From the NCBI RefSeq assembly GCF_019890615.1, contig NZ_JAINVZ010000026.1, forward strand, positions 1 through 64,000: 64,000 nucleotides of DNA, given 5' to 3'. Positions 19,436-31,038 of the stretch are shown one piece after another. Source of the stretch: Streptantibioticus parmotrematis (GTDB lineage: Bacteria; Actinomycetota; Actinomycetes; Streptomycetales; Streptomycetaceae). The notes beneath the pieces were generated by a model. The model had not been told where the DNA came from. It worked only from the letters and a program-made list of their open reading frames with translations, and ran no database searches. The translations under genes were made by a program, and so were the position numbers. The stretch's first letter is position 1. Every line of letters starts with the position of its first letter.

Positions 19436-21917
19436 TTGGTCACCTCCGCGGCGGCGGCGCCGATCGTGACGACATGGCCGGGTACCGCGCCGAGGTCCGC
19501 GGGGACGCCGCCGCCCACCGAGTCCAGCGGCAGCCAGACCACCCGGTCCGGCATGGCGGTGACGGCCAGCGGCAGGGTGACCGCCCCGGCCGGTCCGGTG
19601 ACGGTGAGCGGATCGCCGTCCTTCACGCCGATCTCCTCGGCGGTGGCGGGAGAGAGCCGGGCGAGCGCCGCGTGCCGAGTACCGGCCAGCGCCTCGTCGC
19701 CCTCCTGGAGGCGGCCCCGGTCCAGCAGCAGCCGGTGTCCCGCGAGCACGGCCTGACCGGCCTCGGGACGCGGCAGCACCCCGGAGGAACGGTCGGGTCC
19801 GGCCGGGCGGGCGCCGGTCCACACGCCCAGGCGCCGCAGTTCGTCGCGGGCGGTGCGCGGGTCGGGCAGCCCGAGGTGGACGTCCATCGCGTCGGCGACC
19901 ATGTTGAGCACCCGGGTGTCCGACTGGAGGTGCCGCTGCGTCAACTGGTCGGGTTTCAGGGCGGCTTCGAACGGCCGGGCCCGGCCCTCCCAGTCCAGGA
20001 ACGTGCCCGCCTTCTCGGCGACCGCGGCCACCGGCAGCACCACGTCGGCGTGGGCGGTGACCTCGCCGGGCCGCAGCTCCAGGCTGACCAGGAAGCCGAC
20101 CTCGGCCAGCGCCTCGCGGGCCCGCGCCGGGTCCGGCAGGTCCGCCGGGTCGACGCCCGCGACCACCAGCGCCGCCAGCGAGCCGTCCGCGGCCGCCTCC
20201 ACGATGCCGCCCGCGTCGCGCCCGAAGCGGGACGGCAACGACGCCACCCGCCACACGTCGGCCACCTCGTCGCGGGCCGCCGGATCGGTCAACGGCCGCC
20301 CACCGGGCAGCAGTCCGGGCAGCGCGCCCGCCTCCAGCGCGCCGCGTTCGCCCGCCCGGCGCGGGATCCACGCCAGGCGCGCTCCGGTCGCGGCGGCGAA
20401 ACGCACGGCCGCGGTCAGCGCGCCGGGCACCGCCGCGAGGCGTTCGCCGACGAGCACGACCGCGCCGCCCTGCCGCAGGTCGGCGGCGGCGCGCTCGCCG
20501 GCCTCGTCCAGGCCGCTGCCGGAGGCCAGCGCGTCCAGCCACTCCGGCTCGGTGCCGGGGGCGGCCGGCAGCAGCGTGCCGCCCGCCTTGGTCAGGCCCC
20601 GGGTGGCGTGGGTGGCCAGCGCGTAGGTGCGCTGCCCGTGCTTGCGCCAGGCCTTGCGCAGCCGCAGGAAGACGCCGGGCGCCTCCTCCTCGGCCTCAAG
20701 TCCCGCGAGCAGGACGGCCGGTGCGCCTTCGACGGCGGTGTAGGTCAGGCCCGTGCCGTCCAGGTCCCTGCCGTGGCCCGCGACGTGCGCGGCGAGGAAG
20801 TCGGTCTCCTCGGCGCTGTGCACGCGGGCGCGGAAGTCGATGTCGTCGGTGTCCAGCACGACCCGGGCGAACTTGGCGTAGGCGTAGGCGTCCTCGACGG
20901 TGAGGCGGCCACCGGTCAGCACGCCGGTGCGTCCCCGGGCCGCCGCGAGTCCCCGGGCGGCGACGTCCAGCGCCTCCGGCCAGGCGGCGGCGCGCAGTTC
21001 ACCCGTCTCGGCGTCGCGGACCAGGGGGTGGCTGAGGCGGTCGGGCAGCTGCGCGTAGCGGAACGCGAAGCGTCCCTTGTCGCACAGCCACTCCTCGTTG
21101 ACCTCCGGGTCGTTGCCCGCCAGGCGCCGCATGACCTTGCCGCGCCGGTGGTCGGTGCGGGTCGCGCAGCCGCCCGCGCAGTGCTCGCACACCGACGGCG
21201 AGGAGATCAGGTCGAACGGGCGGGAGCGGAAGCGGTAGGCGGCCGAGGTGAGCGCGCCGACCGGGCAGATCTGGATGGTGTTGCCGGAGAAGTACGACTC
21301 GAACGGGTCGCCCTCGCCGGTGCCGACCTGCTCCAGCGCGCCGCGTTCCAGCAGTTCGATCATCGGATCCCCGGCGATCTGCTGGGAGAAGCGGGTGCAG
21401 CGCGCGCACAGCACGCACCGCTCGCGGTCCAGCAGGATCTGGCGGGAGATCGGGATCGGCTTGGCGTAGGTGCGCTTGACGCCCTCGAAGCGGGTGTCGG
21501 CCTGCCCGGCGCTCATCGCCTGGTTCTGCAACGGGCACTCGCCGCCCTTGTCGCACACCGGGCAGTCCAGCGGGTGGTTGATCAGCAGCAGCTCCATCAC
21601 GCCGCGCTGCGCCTTCTCGGCGACCGGCGAGGTCAGCTGCGTCCTGACCACCATGCCGTCGGTGCAGGTGATGGTGCACGACGCCATCGGCTTGCGCTGG
21701 CCCTCGACCTCCACGATGCACTGGCGGCAGGCCCCGACCGGGTCCAGCAGCGGGTGGTCGCAGAACCGGGGGATCTCCACGCCGACCATCTCGGCGGCCC
21801 GGATCACCAGCGTGCCCTTCGGCACCGACAGCTGGATGCCGTCGATGGTGACGGAGACCAGGTCCTCCGGCGGGACCGGCGCGTGGTCGCCCCCGGAGGG
21901 AGCGCTCGTCGTGACGG

Positions 21918-21921
<4 letters not shown>
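19432..21921 (-). CDS. nuoG: NADH-quinone oxidoreductase subunit G
   Basis: 829-residue iron-sulfur subunit. The N-terminal 2Fe-2S domain has [15 protein letters not shown] followed by a fourth cysteine. Next are the His-plus-cysteine motif [17 protein letters not shown] and the pair CVLCARC ... ICPVGAL. A further 4Fe-4S set, [12 protein letters not shown] ... WLCDKGRF, matches the N7 cluster position found in some bacteria. The rest is a molybdopterin-oxidoreductase-like domain that probably binds no cofactor. It passes electrons from NuoE/F to NuoI. Start ATG 21921 overlaps the nuoF stop by four bases. Confidence 0.95.
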
Positions 21922-23269
<1,348 letters not shown>

Positions 23270-23270
<1 letters not shown>

Positions 23271-24136
23271 CACTCCCCCTCCTCGGTGCCGTCGGTCACG
23301 GGCCCCGCCGGGTGGTCGGGATCGGAGGCCGACGTGGCATGCGGTGCGTCGTGCGAGCTGGGGTGGCCGGGCGGCGGCTCGTCGGACGGGTAGCCGGAGC
23401 TGCGCGGAGAGACGATCCTGCCGGGCGATCCCGGCACGGTCTCGCCCTTGGCCAGTCGCAGCCCGGCGAGCGAGGCGTGCCCCGCGCCGCCCCCGGCCTC
23501 GACGGCTCCGGCGCGCGGGTCGGGGAATCCGGCGAGCACCCGGGCGGTCTCGCGGTAGGTGCACAGCGGGGCGCCGCGGCTGGGCTTGACGGTGAGGCCG
23601 GCGCGCAGGTCGTCGACGAGGCGCTTGGCGGTCTCGGGGGTCTGGTTGTCGAAGAACTCCCAGTTGACCATGACCACCGGCGCGAAGTCGCAGGCCGCGT
23701 TGCACTCGATGTGCTCCAGCGTGACCTTGCCGTCCTCGGTGGTCTCGTCGTTGCCGATGCCCAGGTGCTGCTGGAGCGCCTCGAAGATGGCGTCGCCGCC
23801 CATCACCGCGCACAGGGTGTTGGTGCAGACGCCGACCTGGTAGTCGCCGGACGGCTTGCGGCGGTACATCGTGTAGAAGGTGGCGACGGCGATGACCTCG
23901 GCGGTGGTCAGCCCCAGCAGGTCGGCGCAGAACCGCATGCCGGTCCTGGTGACGTGCCCCTCCTCGGCCTGCACCAGGTGGAGCAGCGGCAGCAGGGCGG
24001 AACGCGAGTCGGGGTAGCGGCCGATCACCTCCGCGGCGTCGGCCTCCAGCCGGGCCCGTACGTCGGCCGGGTACTCGGGTGCGGGCATCTCGGGCATCCC
24101 GAGCCCCACCGCGCCCTGTTCTGGGGTGTTGGTCAC
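23270..24136 (-). CDS. nuoE: NADH-quinone oxidoreductase subunit E, with a long C-terminal extension
   Basis: 288 residues. The thioredoxin-like 2Fe-2S domain covers about 25-185, with the four ligands in CTNTLC and ECNAACD. The last ~100 residues (after LRAGLTVKPSRGAPL) are Gly/Ala/Pro/Ser-rich with no recognisable domain; bacterial NuoE is usually 160-180 residues without such a tail. It sits with NuoF at the tip of the peripheral arm. 88 bases separate it from nuoD, the largest gap inside the operon. Confidence 0.94.
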
Positions 24137-24224
24137 CGCGCCTCCTTGTTCGCTTCTCCGCCCTCGCGGCGCAGAGGTGCGGGCTTCGTGTACGGGTGCG
24201 GCCCGGCGGCCGCGAGTGCGACGC

Positions 24225-25552
<1,328 letters not shown>

Positions 25553-25556
<4 letters not shown>

Positions 25557-26332
25557 GAGTACGACCTCCGCTGGTCGGGAGCCGGGATCTGGGCGCCCTT
25601 GTACTCGACGGGGATGCCGCCGAGCGGGTAGTCCTTGCGCTGCGGATGGCCCTGCCAGTCGTCCGGCATCATGATCCGGGTCAGCGCGGGATGGCCGTCG
25701 AAGACGATGCCGAAGAAGTCGTAGGTCTCGCGCTCGTGCCAGTCGTTGGCCGGGTAGACCGGGACGATCGACGGGATGTGCGGGTCGGCGTCGGGGGCCG
25801 AGACCTCCAGCCGGATCATCCGGTTGTGGGTGATCGAGCGCAGGTGGTAGACGGCGTGCAGCTCGCGGCCCTTGTCGCCGGGGTAGTGGACGCCGGAGAC
25901 CCCGGTGCACAGCTCGAAGCGCAGCGCCGGGTCGTCGCGCAGGGTCCTGGCCACCCGGGGCAGGTGCTCGCGGGCGATGTGGAAGGTGATCTCGCCGCGG
26001 TCGACCACCGTCTTCTCGATGGCGGTGGCCGGGAGCAGGTCCTGCTCCTCCAGCGCGCCCTCCAGCTCGTCGGCGACCTCGTCGAAGTCTCCGTACGCGG
26101 CTCCGCCGCGTGGTCCGCCGTACGGCCGGGAGGACTCCCCCGGCATCCGCACCGGGCGGACCAACCCACCGTAACCGGACGTGTCCCCACCGTTGTTGGC
26201 GCCGAACATGCCGTGCCGCACGCCGATGACCTCGCCGTGGTCGCCGCGCTGGCCGGGGAGGTTGGTGGCGCTGACGTCCTTGTCGGGGTTGACGCCGTTG
26301 CCCCCGGCGCCGTCGGTCTCGGAGTCGCTCAC
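25553..26332 (-). CDS. nuoC: NADH-quinone oxidoreductase subunit C
   Basis: 259 residues. The conserved 30-kDa-subunit domain occupies about 95-245 and ends with the signature [16 protein letters not shown] plus [20 protein letters not shown]. The first ~80 residues are a Gly/Asp/Asn-rich extension that lacks hydrophobic segments. GTG start overlaps the nuoB stop (GTGA). It supports the NuoB/NuoD core of the peripheral arm. Confidence 0.94.
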
Positions 26333-26883
26333 CGCAGCAGCCCCTTCATCTCGATCGTGGGCAGGGCCTTCAGTGCCGCTTCCTCCGCCTCGCGGGCCGC
26401 GCGCTCCTTGTTCACGCCGAGCTTCTCGCCCTGGATCTTGGCGTGGAGCTTGAGGATCGCGTCGAGCAGCATCTCGGGGCGGGGCGGGCAGCCGGGCAGG
26501 TAGATGTCGACCGGGACGATGTGGTCGACGCCCTGCACGATGGCGTAGTTGTTGAACATGCCGCCGGAGGAGGCGCACACGCCCATGGAGATGACCCACT
26601 TCGGGTTCGGCATCTGGTCGTAGACCTGCCGCAGCACCGGGGCCATCTTCTGGCTCACCCGGCCGGCGACGATCATCAGGTCGGCCTGCCGGGGCGAGCC
26701 GCGGAAGACCTCCATGCCGAAGCGGGCCATGTCGTAGCGCCCGGCGCCGGTGGTCATCATCTCGATCGCGCAGCAGGCCAGGCCGAAGGTGGCCGGGAAC
26801 ACCGACGCCTTGCGCACCCAGCCGGCCGCCTGCTCGACCGTGGTGAGCAGGAAGCCGCTCGGCAGCTTCTCCTCGATACCCAT
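26329..26883 (-). CDS. nuoB: NADH-quinone oxidoreductase subunit B (N2 cluster)
   Basis: 184 residues. The adjacent cysteines C37-C38 (LACCAIEMM), C103 ([13 protein letters not shown]) and C132 (PGCPPRPE) are the complete ligand set of the terminal N2 4Fe-4S cluster, which reduces menaquinone. Length is normal for the family. 69 bases separate it from nuoA, and the next gene nuoC is overlapped. Confidence 0.96.
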   Translation of the reverse strand: MGIEEKLPSGFLLTTVEQAAGWVRKASVFPATFGLACCAIEMMTTGAGRYDMARFGMEVFRGSPRQADLMIVAGRVSQKMAPVLRQVYDQMPNPKWVISMGVCASSGGMFNNYAIVQGVDHIVPVDIYLPGCPPRPEMLLDAILKLHAKIQGEKLGVNKERAAREAEEAALKALPTIEMKGLLR

Positions 26884-26952
26884 CGCGTTCGCCCCTGTCC
26901 TAAAGGCTGGTGTCCCAAATGTCTGGTTTCGCGTCCATTGCCACTCGGTGAC

Positions 26953-27312
26953 TCAGTCCCATTCCAGGCCCCCGCGCCGCCAGACATAGGCGTAGGCGAC
27001 GAAGACGGTGAGGACGAAGAGCAGCATTTCCACGAGGCCGAACAGACCGAGCGCGTCGAAGGTCACGGCCCACGGATAGAGAAAGACGATCTCGATGTCG
27101 AAGACGATGAAGAGCATCGCCGTCAGGTAGTACTTGATCGGGAAGCGGCCTCCGCCGGCCGGCTGGGGCGTCGGCTCGATGCCGCACTCGTAGGCATCCA
27201 ACTTGGCCCGGTTGTACCTCTTTGGCCCGGTGAGCGAGGCCATGACCACGGAGAAGATCGCGAACCCCGCTCCGAGGCCTCCGAGCACGAGGATGGGCGC
27301 GTAGGCGTTCAC
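26953..27312 (-). CDS. nuoA: NADH-quinone oxidoreductase subunit A, first gene of the operon
   Basis: 119 residues with three membrane helices. It includes KLDAYECGIEP, with the loop cysteine that lines the quinone path, and FDIEIVFLYPWAV, the acidic helix typical of NuoA. I prefer the GTG at 27312 (protein begins VNAYAPILVLG), with AAGGAG upstream and the usual family length. An ATG at 27348 would add twelve residues (MSVNADWKECGT) before it. Transcription of the whole operon should start upstream, in the region holding the Rex-like site. Confidence 0.94.
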   Translation of the reverse strand: MNAYAPILVLGGLGAGFAIFSVVMASLTGPKRYNRAKLDAYECGIEPTPQPAGGGRFPIKYYLTAMLFIVFDIEIVFLYPWAVTFDALGLFGLVEMLLFVLTVFVAYAYVWRRGGLEWD

Positions 27313-27475
27313 CGTCCCGCACTCCTTCCAGTCGGCGTTGACTGACATGCCGGTCGGCGTTGGCCGGCACGACGGACCGGGCCCGGACCGGCGGGCCGCC
27401 CCACCGCGGGTCCCGGCCGCGCGACGACCGGGGCCGCAGTCGCGATCCGTGGCCGCGCGGACCTAGATCACGGCT

Positions 27476-27493
27476 ATGTGAGGCAGTTCACAA
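27476..27493 (-). promoter_or_regulatory. Rex-type operator in front of nuoA-N
   Basis: The 18 bases read ATGTGAGGCAGTTCACAA. Rex, the NADH/NAD+ sensor of actinomycetes, recognises TTGTGAA-N4-TTCACAA. The right half matches perfectly and the left half has two differences. nuoA-N is, to my recollection, among the Rex targets reported in Streptomyces coelicolor. On the nuo strand the site lies just downstream of a TAGGAT -10-like hexamer (27514-27509), where binding would block transcription. Confidence 0.65.
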
Positions 27494-27508
27494 GCCCGAA
27501 CCGCCTGC

Positions 27509-27514
27509 ATCCTA
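27509..27514 (-). promoter_or_regulatory. Possible -10 element of the nuo promoter
   Basis: TAGGAT on the minus strand matches the vegetative TAGRRT -10 class and lies about 16 bases upstream of the Rex-type operator. No convincing TTGACA-like -35 is visible 16-18 bases further up, so this assignment is tentative. Confidence 0.35.
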
Positions 27515-28126
27515 TGCCCGTCCGTGTGTGATCTGCGACACGGGGTGCGCCAACGACTTTGTGATCTCCACCACCTGACGAAGGATCATGAAGCCGGACG
27601 ACCACTGATCGTCGTACACAAAGCACTCATCTGATCACCATAGGTCACATGAAGTCCGGTAACCGCAGGTCACCGCAGGCGTCGCACTATCAAGTCCTGC
27701 CGTCCGACGCAAAGTTGGTCATGGCTGGTGCGTCGTGATATGGCGCGATCACGTCGGTCATGGACGCCGCGCGGGAGAAGGGCGGAGGGCCGTACGGGAG
27801 GTGGCCGACGGGTGCGCGACCGCCGCTCGCGGGTCGCCGGACCGGGGGACGCGGGACACGCCGTGCTGACCCCGGGGAACTACTGTCCGTCCACTGTGTG
27901 AACGCGTGCACGAGCGGCGGGAGGCGCGCATTGCGTGACGCGCGCGGAAGTGGGGAGAAGACGCGGGGAGGCCGCGTTCTCAATGACCCGTCAGAAGTCG
28001 GGAACGCGGGCCGGAATCGGCGGTTGTGAAGATCGAATTCCCGGGTTGTCCAGCCTGCGCACGACAACTGTGGCGCATCTTACGTTTTTTGTATGGACCC
28101 AAGAATTCCTGATAGCCATATCTGCC

Positions 28127-28957
28127 ATGTCCCCAACGCAGACCCGGGCCCCGCAGTCCGATCCCCGCACACACCGCCGGCGGCATGCCCGACATACCCA
28201 GCCCAACTGGGTGAAGCGCGCCGGAGTCACCGGTGGCGTGATCGGTGCGGCGGTCCTCACCGCGGCGGCATCCCCCGCCTCTGCAGCCCCCGCCACCGGC
28301 GACGCGCCGGTCAACGAGGTGACCCAGACCCTCGACCTCTCGCAGCTGCGCGCGGCCGACGCCACCGCCCAGGCGGCCGTCAACTACCAGCTGCAGGCGG
28401 CGGAGCAGCAGGCCTCCACGGCGGCTGTGAAGACCGCGCAGCAGCACAAGCAGGCCGACGACGCCAAGGCCGCCGCGGCGGCCAAGGCGGCCAAGGAGCG
28501 CGCCGAGCAGGCCGCTTCACGCTCGCAGGAGCGTCCGGCGCTGTCCCTGGCGTCGGACAGCTCGTCCGCTTCGTCCTCTTCCTCCTCCTCTTCTTCGGCC
28601 TCCGGCTCCGTCGCCTCCGTGGTGAGCTTCGTCGAGTCGCAGGTCGGCAAGGCGTACGTGATGGGCGCGACCGGGCCCGACGCGTACGACTGCTCCGGTC
28701 TGGTGCAGGCCGCGTACCGCACGATCGGCGTGGACCTGCCGCGCGTCTCCGAGGACCAGTCGACGGCCGGCACGCAGGTGTCGCTAAGCGACCTGCAGCC
28801 CGGCGACATCCTCTACTGGGGCTCCGCGGGCAGCGCTTACCACGTGGCGATCTACGTGGGCGGCGGCAACTTCGTCGGCGCCCAGAACCCGAGCAGCGGC
28901 GTCGTCGAGCACCCGCTCAGCTACGACGAGCCGACCGGCGCGGTGCGCGTGGCGTAA
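28127..28957 (+). CDS. Secreted NlpC/P60 peptidoglycan hydrolase
   Basis: 276-residue precursor. Residues 1-54 contain a basic N-terminus, a hydrophobic run (GVIGAAVLTAAASPA) and a signal-peptidase site after ASA. A coiled-coil-like Ala/Gln/Lys region follows (about 70-135), then a serine-rich linker. The C-terminal NlpC/P60 domain starts near 160: catalytic Cys189 in YDCSGLVQAAY and His239 in AYHVAIYVGGG are both present. The family cleaves D-Glu to diaminopimelate bonds in wall peptides. The ATG at 28127 lacks a clear ribosome site, but no better start exists in frame. A strong hairpin follows the gene. Confidence 0.88.
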   Translation: MSPTQTRAPQSDPRTHRRRHARHTQPNWVKRAGVTGGVIGAAVLTAAASPASAAPATGDAPVNEVTQTLDLSQLRAADATAQAAVNYQLQAAEQQASTAAVKTAQQHKQADDAKAAAAAKAAKERAEQAASRSQERPALSLASDSSSASSSSSSSSSASGSVASVVSFVESQVGKAYVMGATGPDAYDCSGLVQAAYRTIGVDLPRVSEDQSTAGTQVSLSDLQPGDILYWGSAGSAYHVAIYVGGGNFVGAQNPSSGVVEHPLSYDEPTGAVRVA

Positions 28958-29017
28958 TTCGCCGCTTTCGCGCCGCACTTGCTCCGCTTTTTACGGTGAT
29001 TGTCCCCTTTTACACCT

Positions 29018-29054
29018 GAACGGCCGCCAACCCTTCCCGGGTCGGCGGCCGTTC
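29018..29054. terminator. Bidirectional hairpin terminator
   Basis: GAACGGCCGCC at 29018-29028 pairs perfectly with GGCGGCCGTTC at 29044-29054 around a 15-base loop. It lies between the convergent NlpC/P60 gene (plus strand) and the YbjQ-type gene (minus strand), and so can serve both. Confidence 0.7.
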
Positions 29055-29092
29055 GGCGTTCTCTGCGGCTTCGGTCTTCTCCGTCGCCGGGG

Positions 29093-29917
29093 TCAGCCGG
29101 TCAGCGGCATGGTCAGGCTGGGCTGAACCGGGTTGGCGTCGGGGCGCACCCGGTTGACGGCGGTGCCGAGGGCGAAGAACTCGACCGCGTGCTCGCCCCA
29201 GTAGCGGTGGTCGTTGACCGTGGTGCCCACGACGCCGTCGGCGCCGATCTGCTGGCCCTCGTACTGCATGCGCGCCATCGCCAGTTCCCGCGCGTCGTAC
29301 AGGGCCTGCGTGAACTGCGGGAGTTCGGCGTTCTGGCCCGCCTGGGAGATGGTCTGCCGTAGGGTCTGGTGGGCGACGTGGTAGACGCACGAGCCGAGCA
29401 CCAGGCGGCGCGGCAGCCAGCCGTGCTGCCACAGCGTCCAGAAGTCCTGGCCGGACAGCGTCGTGGTGAACGGCCTGCCGTCCGGCGTGCGGTACGACTG
29501 CGCGCTGTCGGTGGCGCGCACCGCGGTGCCGAACGCGATGTACTCGATGACGTCGGAGAAGAAGCCGTAGTTCATCGGCCGCAGCACGACGCCCAGCACG
29601 CCGTCCGCGCCGAGCTGCGCGGCCTCCGCCTCCATGCGGCCCATCGCCAGCTCGCGGACGTTGTACATGGCCTGGCTGAGGTAGCCAAGTTCCTGGCTGG
29701 TGCGCCAGTTCCCCTGCTGCGTGCCGACGTGGTAGACGCTGGTGCCCATCACCATGCCCAGCGGCTCGAACCCGGCCTGCGTGACGAGTACGAACTCGTT
29801 CACCGACAGGTCGGAGGTGAAGCAGGGCCGCCCGGCCCGCGAGTTCTCCAGCCGGGTCCGCGCCACGTCCGGCAGCGGAGGCAGCGCCGGCCCGGCGCCG
29901 GCAGCGGTCGTCGTCAT
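29093..29917 (-). CDS. Tandem-duplicated YbjQ/heavy-metal-binding-like domain protein
   Basis: 274 residues made of two homologous halves. Half 1 (about 38-135) has LGMVMGTSVYHVG, VRELAMGRMEAEAAQLGADGVLGV and IEYIAFGTAVR. Half 2 (about 150-258) repeats these as LVLGSCVYHVA, ARELAMARMQYEGQQIGADGVVGT and VEFFALGTAVN. The GADGVxG and FxxxGTAV patterns resemble the YbjQ/DUF74 family, whose members form pentamers and are often labelled heavy-metal-binding; real function is unknown. YbjQ itself is a single ~105-residue domain, so this is an internal duplication. No signal peptide or membrane segment: cytoplasmic. It stands alone between two hairpins. Confidence 0.75.
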   Translation of the reverse strand: MTTTAAGAGPALPPLPDVARTRLENSRAGRPCFTSDLSVNEFVLVTQAGFEPLGMVMGTSVYHVGTQQGNWRTSQELGYLSQAMYNVRELAMGRMEAEAAQLGADGVLGVVLRPMNYGFFSDVIEYIAFGTAVRATDSAQSYRTPDGRPFTTTLSGQDFWTLWQHGWLPRRLVLGSCVYHVAHQTLRQTISQAGQNAELPQFTQALYDARELAMARMQYEGQQIGADGVVGTTVNDHRYWGEHAVEFFALGTAVNRVRPDANPVQPSLTMPLTG

Positions 29918-29981
29918 GTTCAGGCTCCTGTTCCCCGTGGGTCCCCGGATGCTAGTGCGGGACCCTGGAGCCCGAGCACGC

Positions 29982-30024
29982 GGGGCGTTTCACCCCAGTT
30001 GGACTTGCTTGGGGTGAACGCCCC
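29982..30024 (-). terminator. Hairpin below the DUF4232 lipoprotein gene
   Basis: GGGGCGTTTCACCCCA (29982-29997) pairs with TGGGGTGAACGCCCC (30010-30024) across a 12-base loop. Fifteen base pairs form with one bulged T. It lies 20 bases after the lipoprotein stop codon and ahead of the next minus-strand gene. Confidence 0.65.
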
Positions 30025-30044
30025 TTACGTCCCGCCGTGTTGGC

Positions 30045-30734
30045 TCAACCCGCCTGGACCGGGCCGATGGTCAGGCTGTGGATGGTGGGACCGGCGCAGT
30101 GCTGAGTGTTCCACGGGATGAACAGGGCCGCCTTCTGGTTCGGCGGGTAGACGCGCAGGCCCTGCGCCTGCGACAGCTGGCACTGGGACGGGTCGTAGCC
30201 ACCGATGCCGTTCGCGTCGTGCAGGACGGCGCTCGCGGTGCCGTGCGGCTTCAGGGTGACCACGTGGCCCGGGCCGCCGCTGCGCTGGGCGGCGTTGCCG
30301 GACTGCACGCCCGCCTGCTTGACGTACGAGACGCCGGGGAAGCCGTCGAGTGTGCAGGTGGTGCCGGAGACGTTGGTGAAGACGACCTTCGAGTAGTACT
30401 GGCCGGCGCCCACGCTCGCGTCCTGCTGGGTGGCCTTGAGCTGGCTGGTGGCGCAGGGCACGATGCCGGAGGTGCCGCCGGCTTGCGTCCGCAGCGAGGA
30501 CGTGCCGGACGAGGTCGCGCCCCCGTTGACGCCGCCGGAGGTCGTACCGGTCGACGTGGACGGCTGCGAGGAGGTCCCCGTCGTGCCCGAGCCGGAGCTT
30601 GACGCGCTCTGGGAGGCCGTCGTGCTGCCGGACGCGGCCGTGGACGAGCCGCCCGAGGAGCACGCGGTCAGGGACAGGGCCGCCGTGGCGAGCGCGGCGG
30701 CCGATATCGCCAGTCGTGCGGGCCTGGTTCGCAT
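30045..30734 (-). CDS. DUF4232-type secreted lipoprotein
   Basis: 229-residue precursor. The signal has MRTRPAR, a hydrophobic run and the lipobox LTAC, predicting lipidation at Cys25. A Ser/Thr/Gly-rich linker of ~60 residues follows (about 27-90). The remaining domain has four spaced cysteines (VPCATSQL, TTCTLDGFPG, SQCQLSQ, QHCAGPT) and the FTNVSGTTCTLDGFPGVSYV pattern typical of DUF4232. The family is widespread in Streptomyces, anchored on the outer face of the membrane, and of unknown function. It is monocistronic. Confidence 0.8.
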   Translation of the reverse strand: MRTRPARLAISAAALATAALSLTACSSGGSSTAASGSTTASQSASSSGSGTTGTSSQPSTSTGTTSGGVNGGATSSGTSSLRTQAGGTSGIVPCATSQLKATQQDASVGAGQYYSKVVFTNVSGTTCTLDGFPGVSYVKQAGVQSGNAAQRSGGPGHVVTLKPHGTASAVLHDANGIGGYDPSQCQLSQAQGLRVYPPNQKAALFIPWNTQHCAGPTIHSLTIGPVQAG

Positions 30735-31038
30735 CGTCGAATCTCCTAACGGAAAGCCGTGGGGGAAAAGCCTTCACTCCCTCGTCTTTCCGACCTTGCG
30801 CCGGAGATTCGCCGATGTCACGTCCTGTTACGCAGCTATGACACGGCCCTGCCTGGCCTGCGACAATCAGGAACGGGGTGCGACCTTCGACGCCGTTGAT
30901 CGTGGGCAGCGCGGTCCTGAACGTGATGAGGGCAGGGATACACAGATCGTCCGACTCCGCCACTGCGGTTGCGCCGACCGGGTGCCACGAGAAGCTTGCA
31001 CCAAGTCACCGTCGCGAGCGCGCCGGACCTCGTTGCGG
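30735..31038. other. 304-base intergenic region
   Basis: Between the lipoprotein start and the 3' end of the XRE-TPR regulator. It should hold the lipoprotein promoter near 30735-30800. A minus-strand frame entering at about 30963 (MAESDDLCIPALITFRTAL) has no plausible ribosome site and no family resemblance that I recognise; it may be a gene remnant. No RNA gene is seen. Confidence 0.4.

Larger units (their letters stand above)
27313..28126. other. 814-base divergent control region between nuoA and the NlpC/P60 gene
   Basis: No convincing gene is present. It is less GC-rich in the middle (about 27580-27700) than its surroundings. It contains a Rex-type operator and a -10-like hexamer for nuo (27476-27514), a second Rex-like inverted repeat at 27897-27912, and direct repeats of CCGCAGG around 27664-27680. 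An inverted repeat GTTGTC/GACAAC lies at 28045-28068, just ahead of a TACGTT box and an unusual run of six T near 28084. Short open frames here lack ribosome sites and family features. The length and number of repeats suggest regulation of both genes. Confidence 0.6.

Noticed and set aside
27690..28067. A 125-codon minus-strand frame in the nuoA-NlpC control region
   Set aside because: Pro/Arg/Ser-rich, no ribosome site, no family resemblance, and it spans the likely promoter of the NlpC/P60 gene.
27900..28126. c-di-AMP (ydaO) riboswitch in front of the NlpC/P60 gene
   Set aside because: Some actinomycete wall-hydrolase genes have one, but I could not find the conserved GGGTGAATC-type and pseudoknot segments here.
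30735..30963. Minus-strand frame beginning MAESDDLCIPAL
   Set aside because: It has no ribosome site and runs on into the lipoprotein gene in another frame; at most a remnant.
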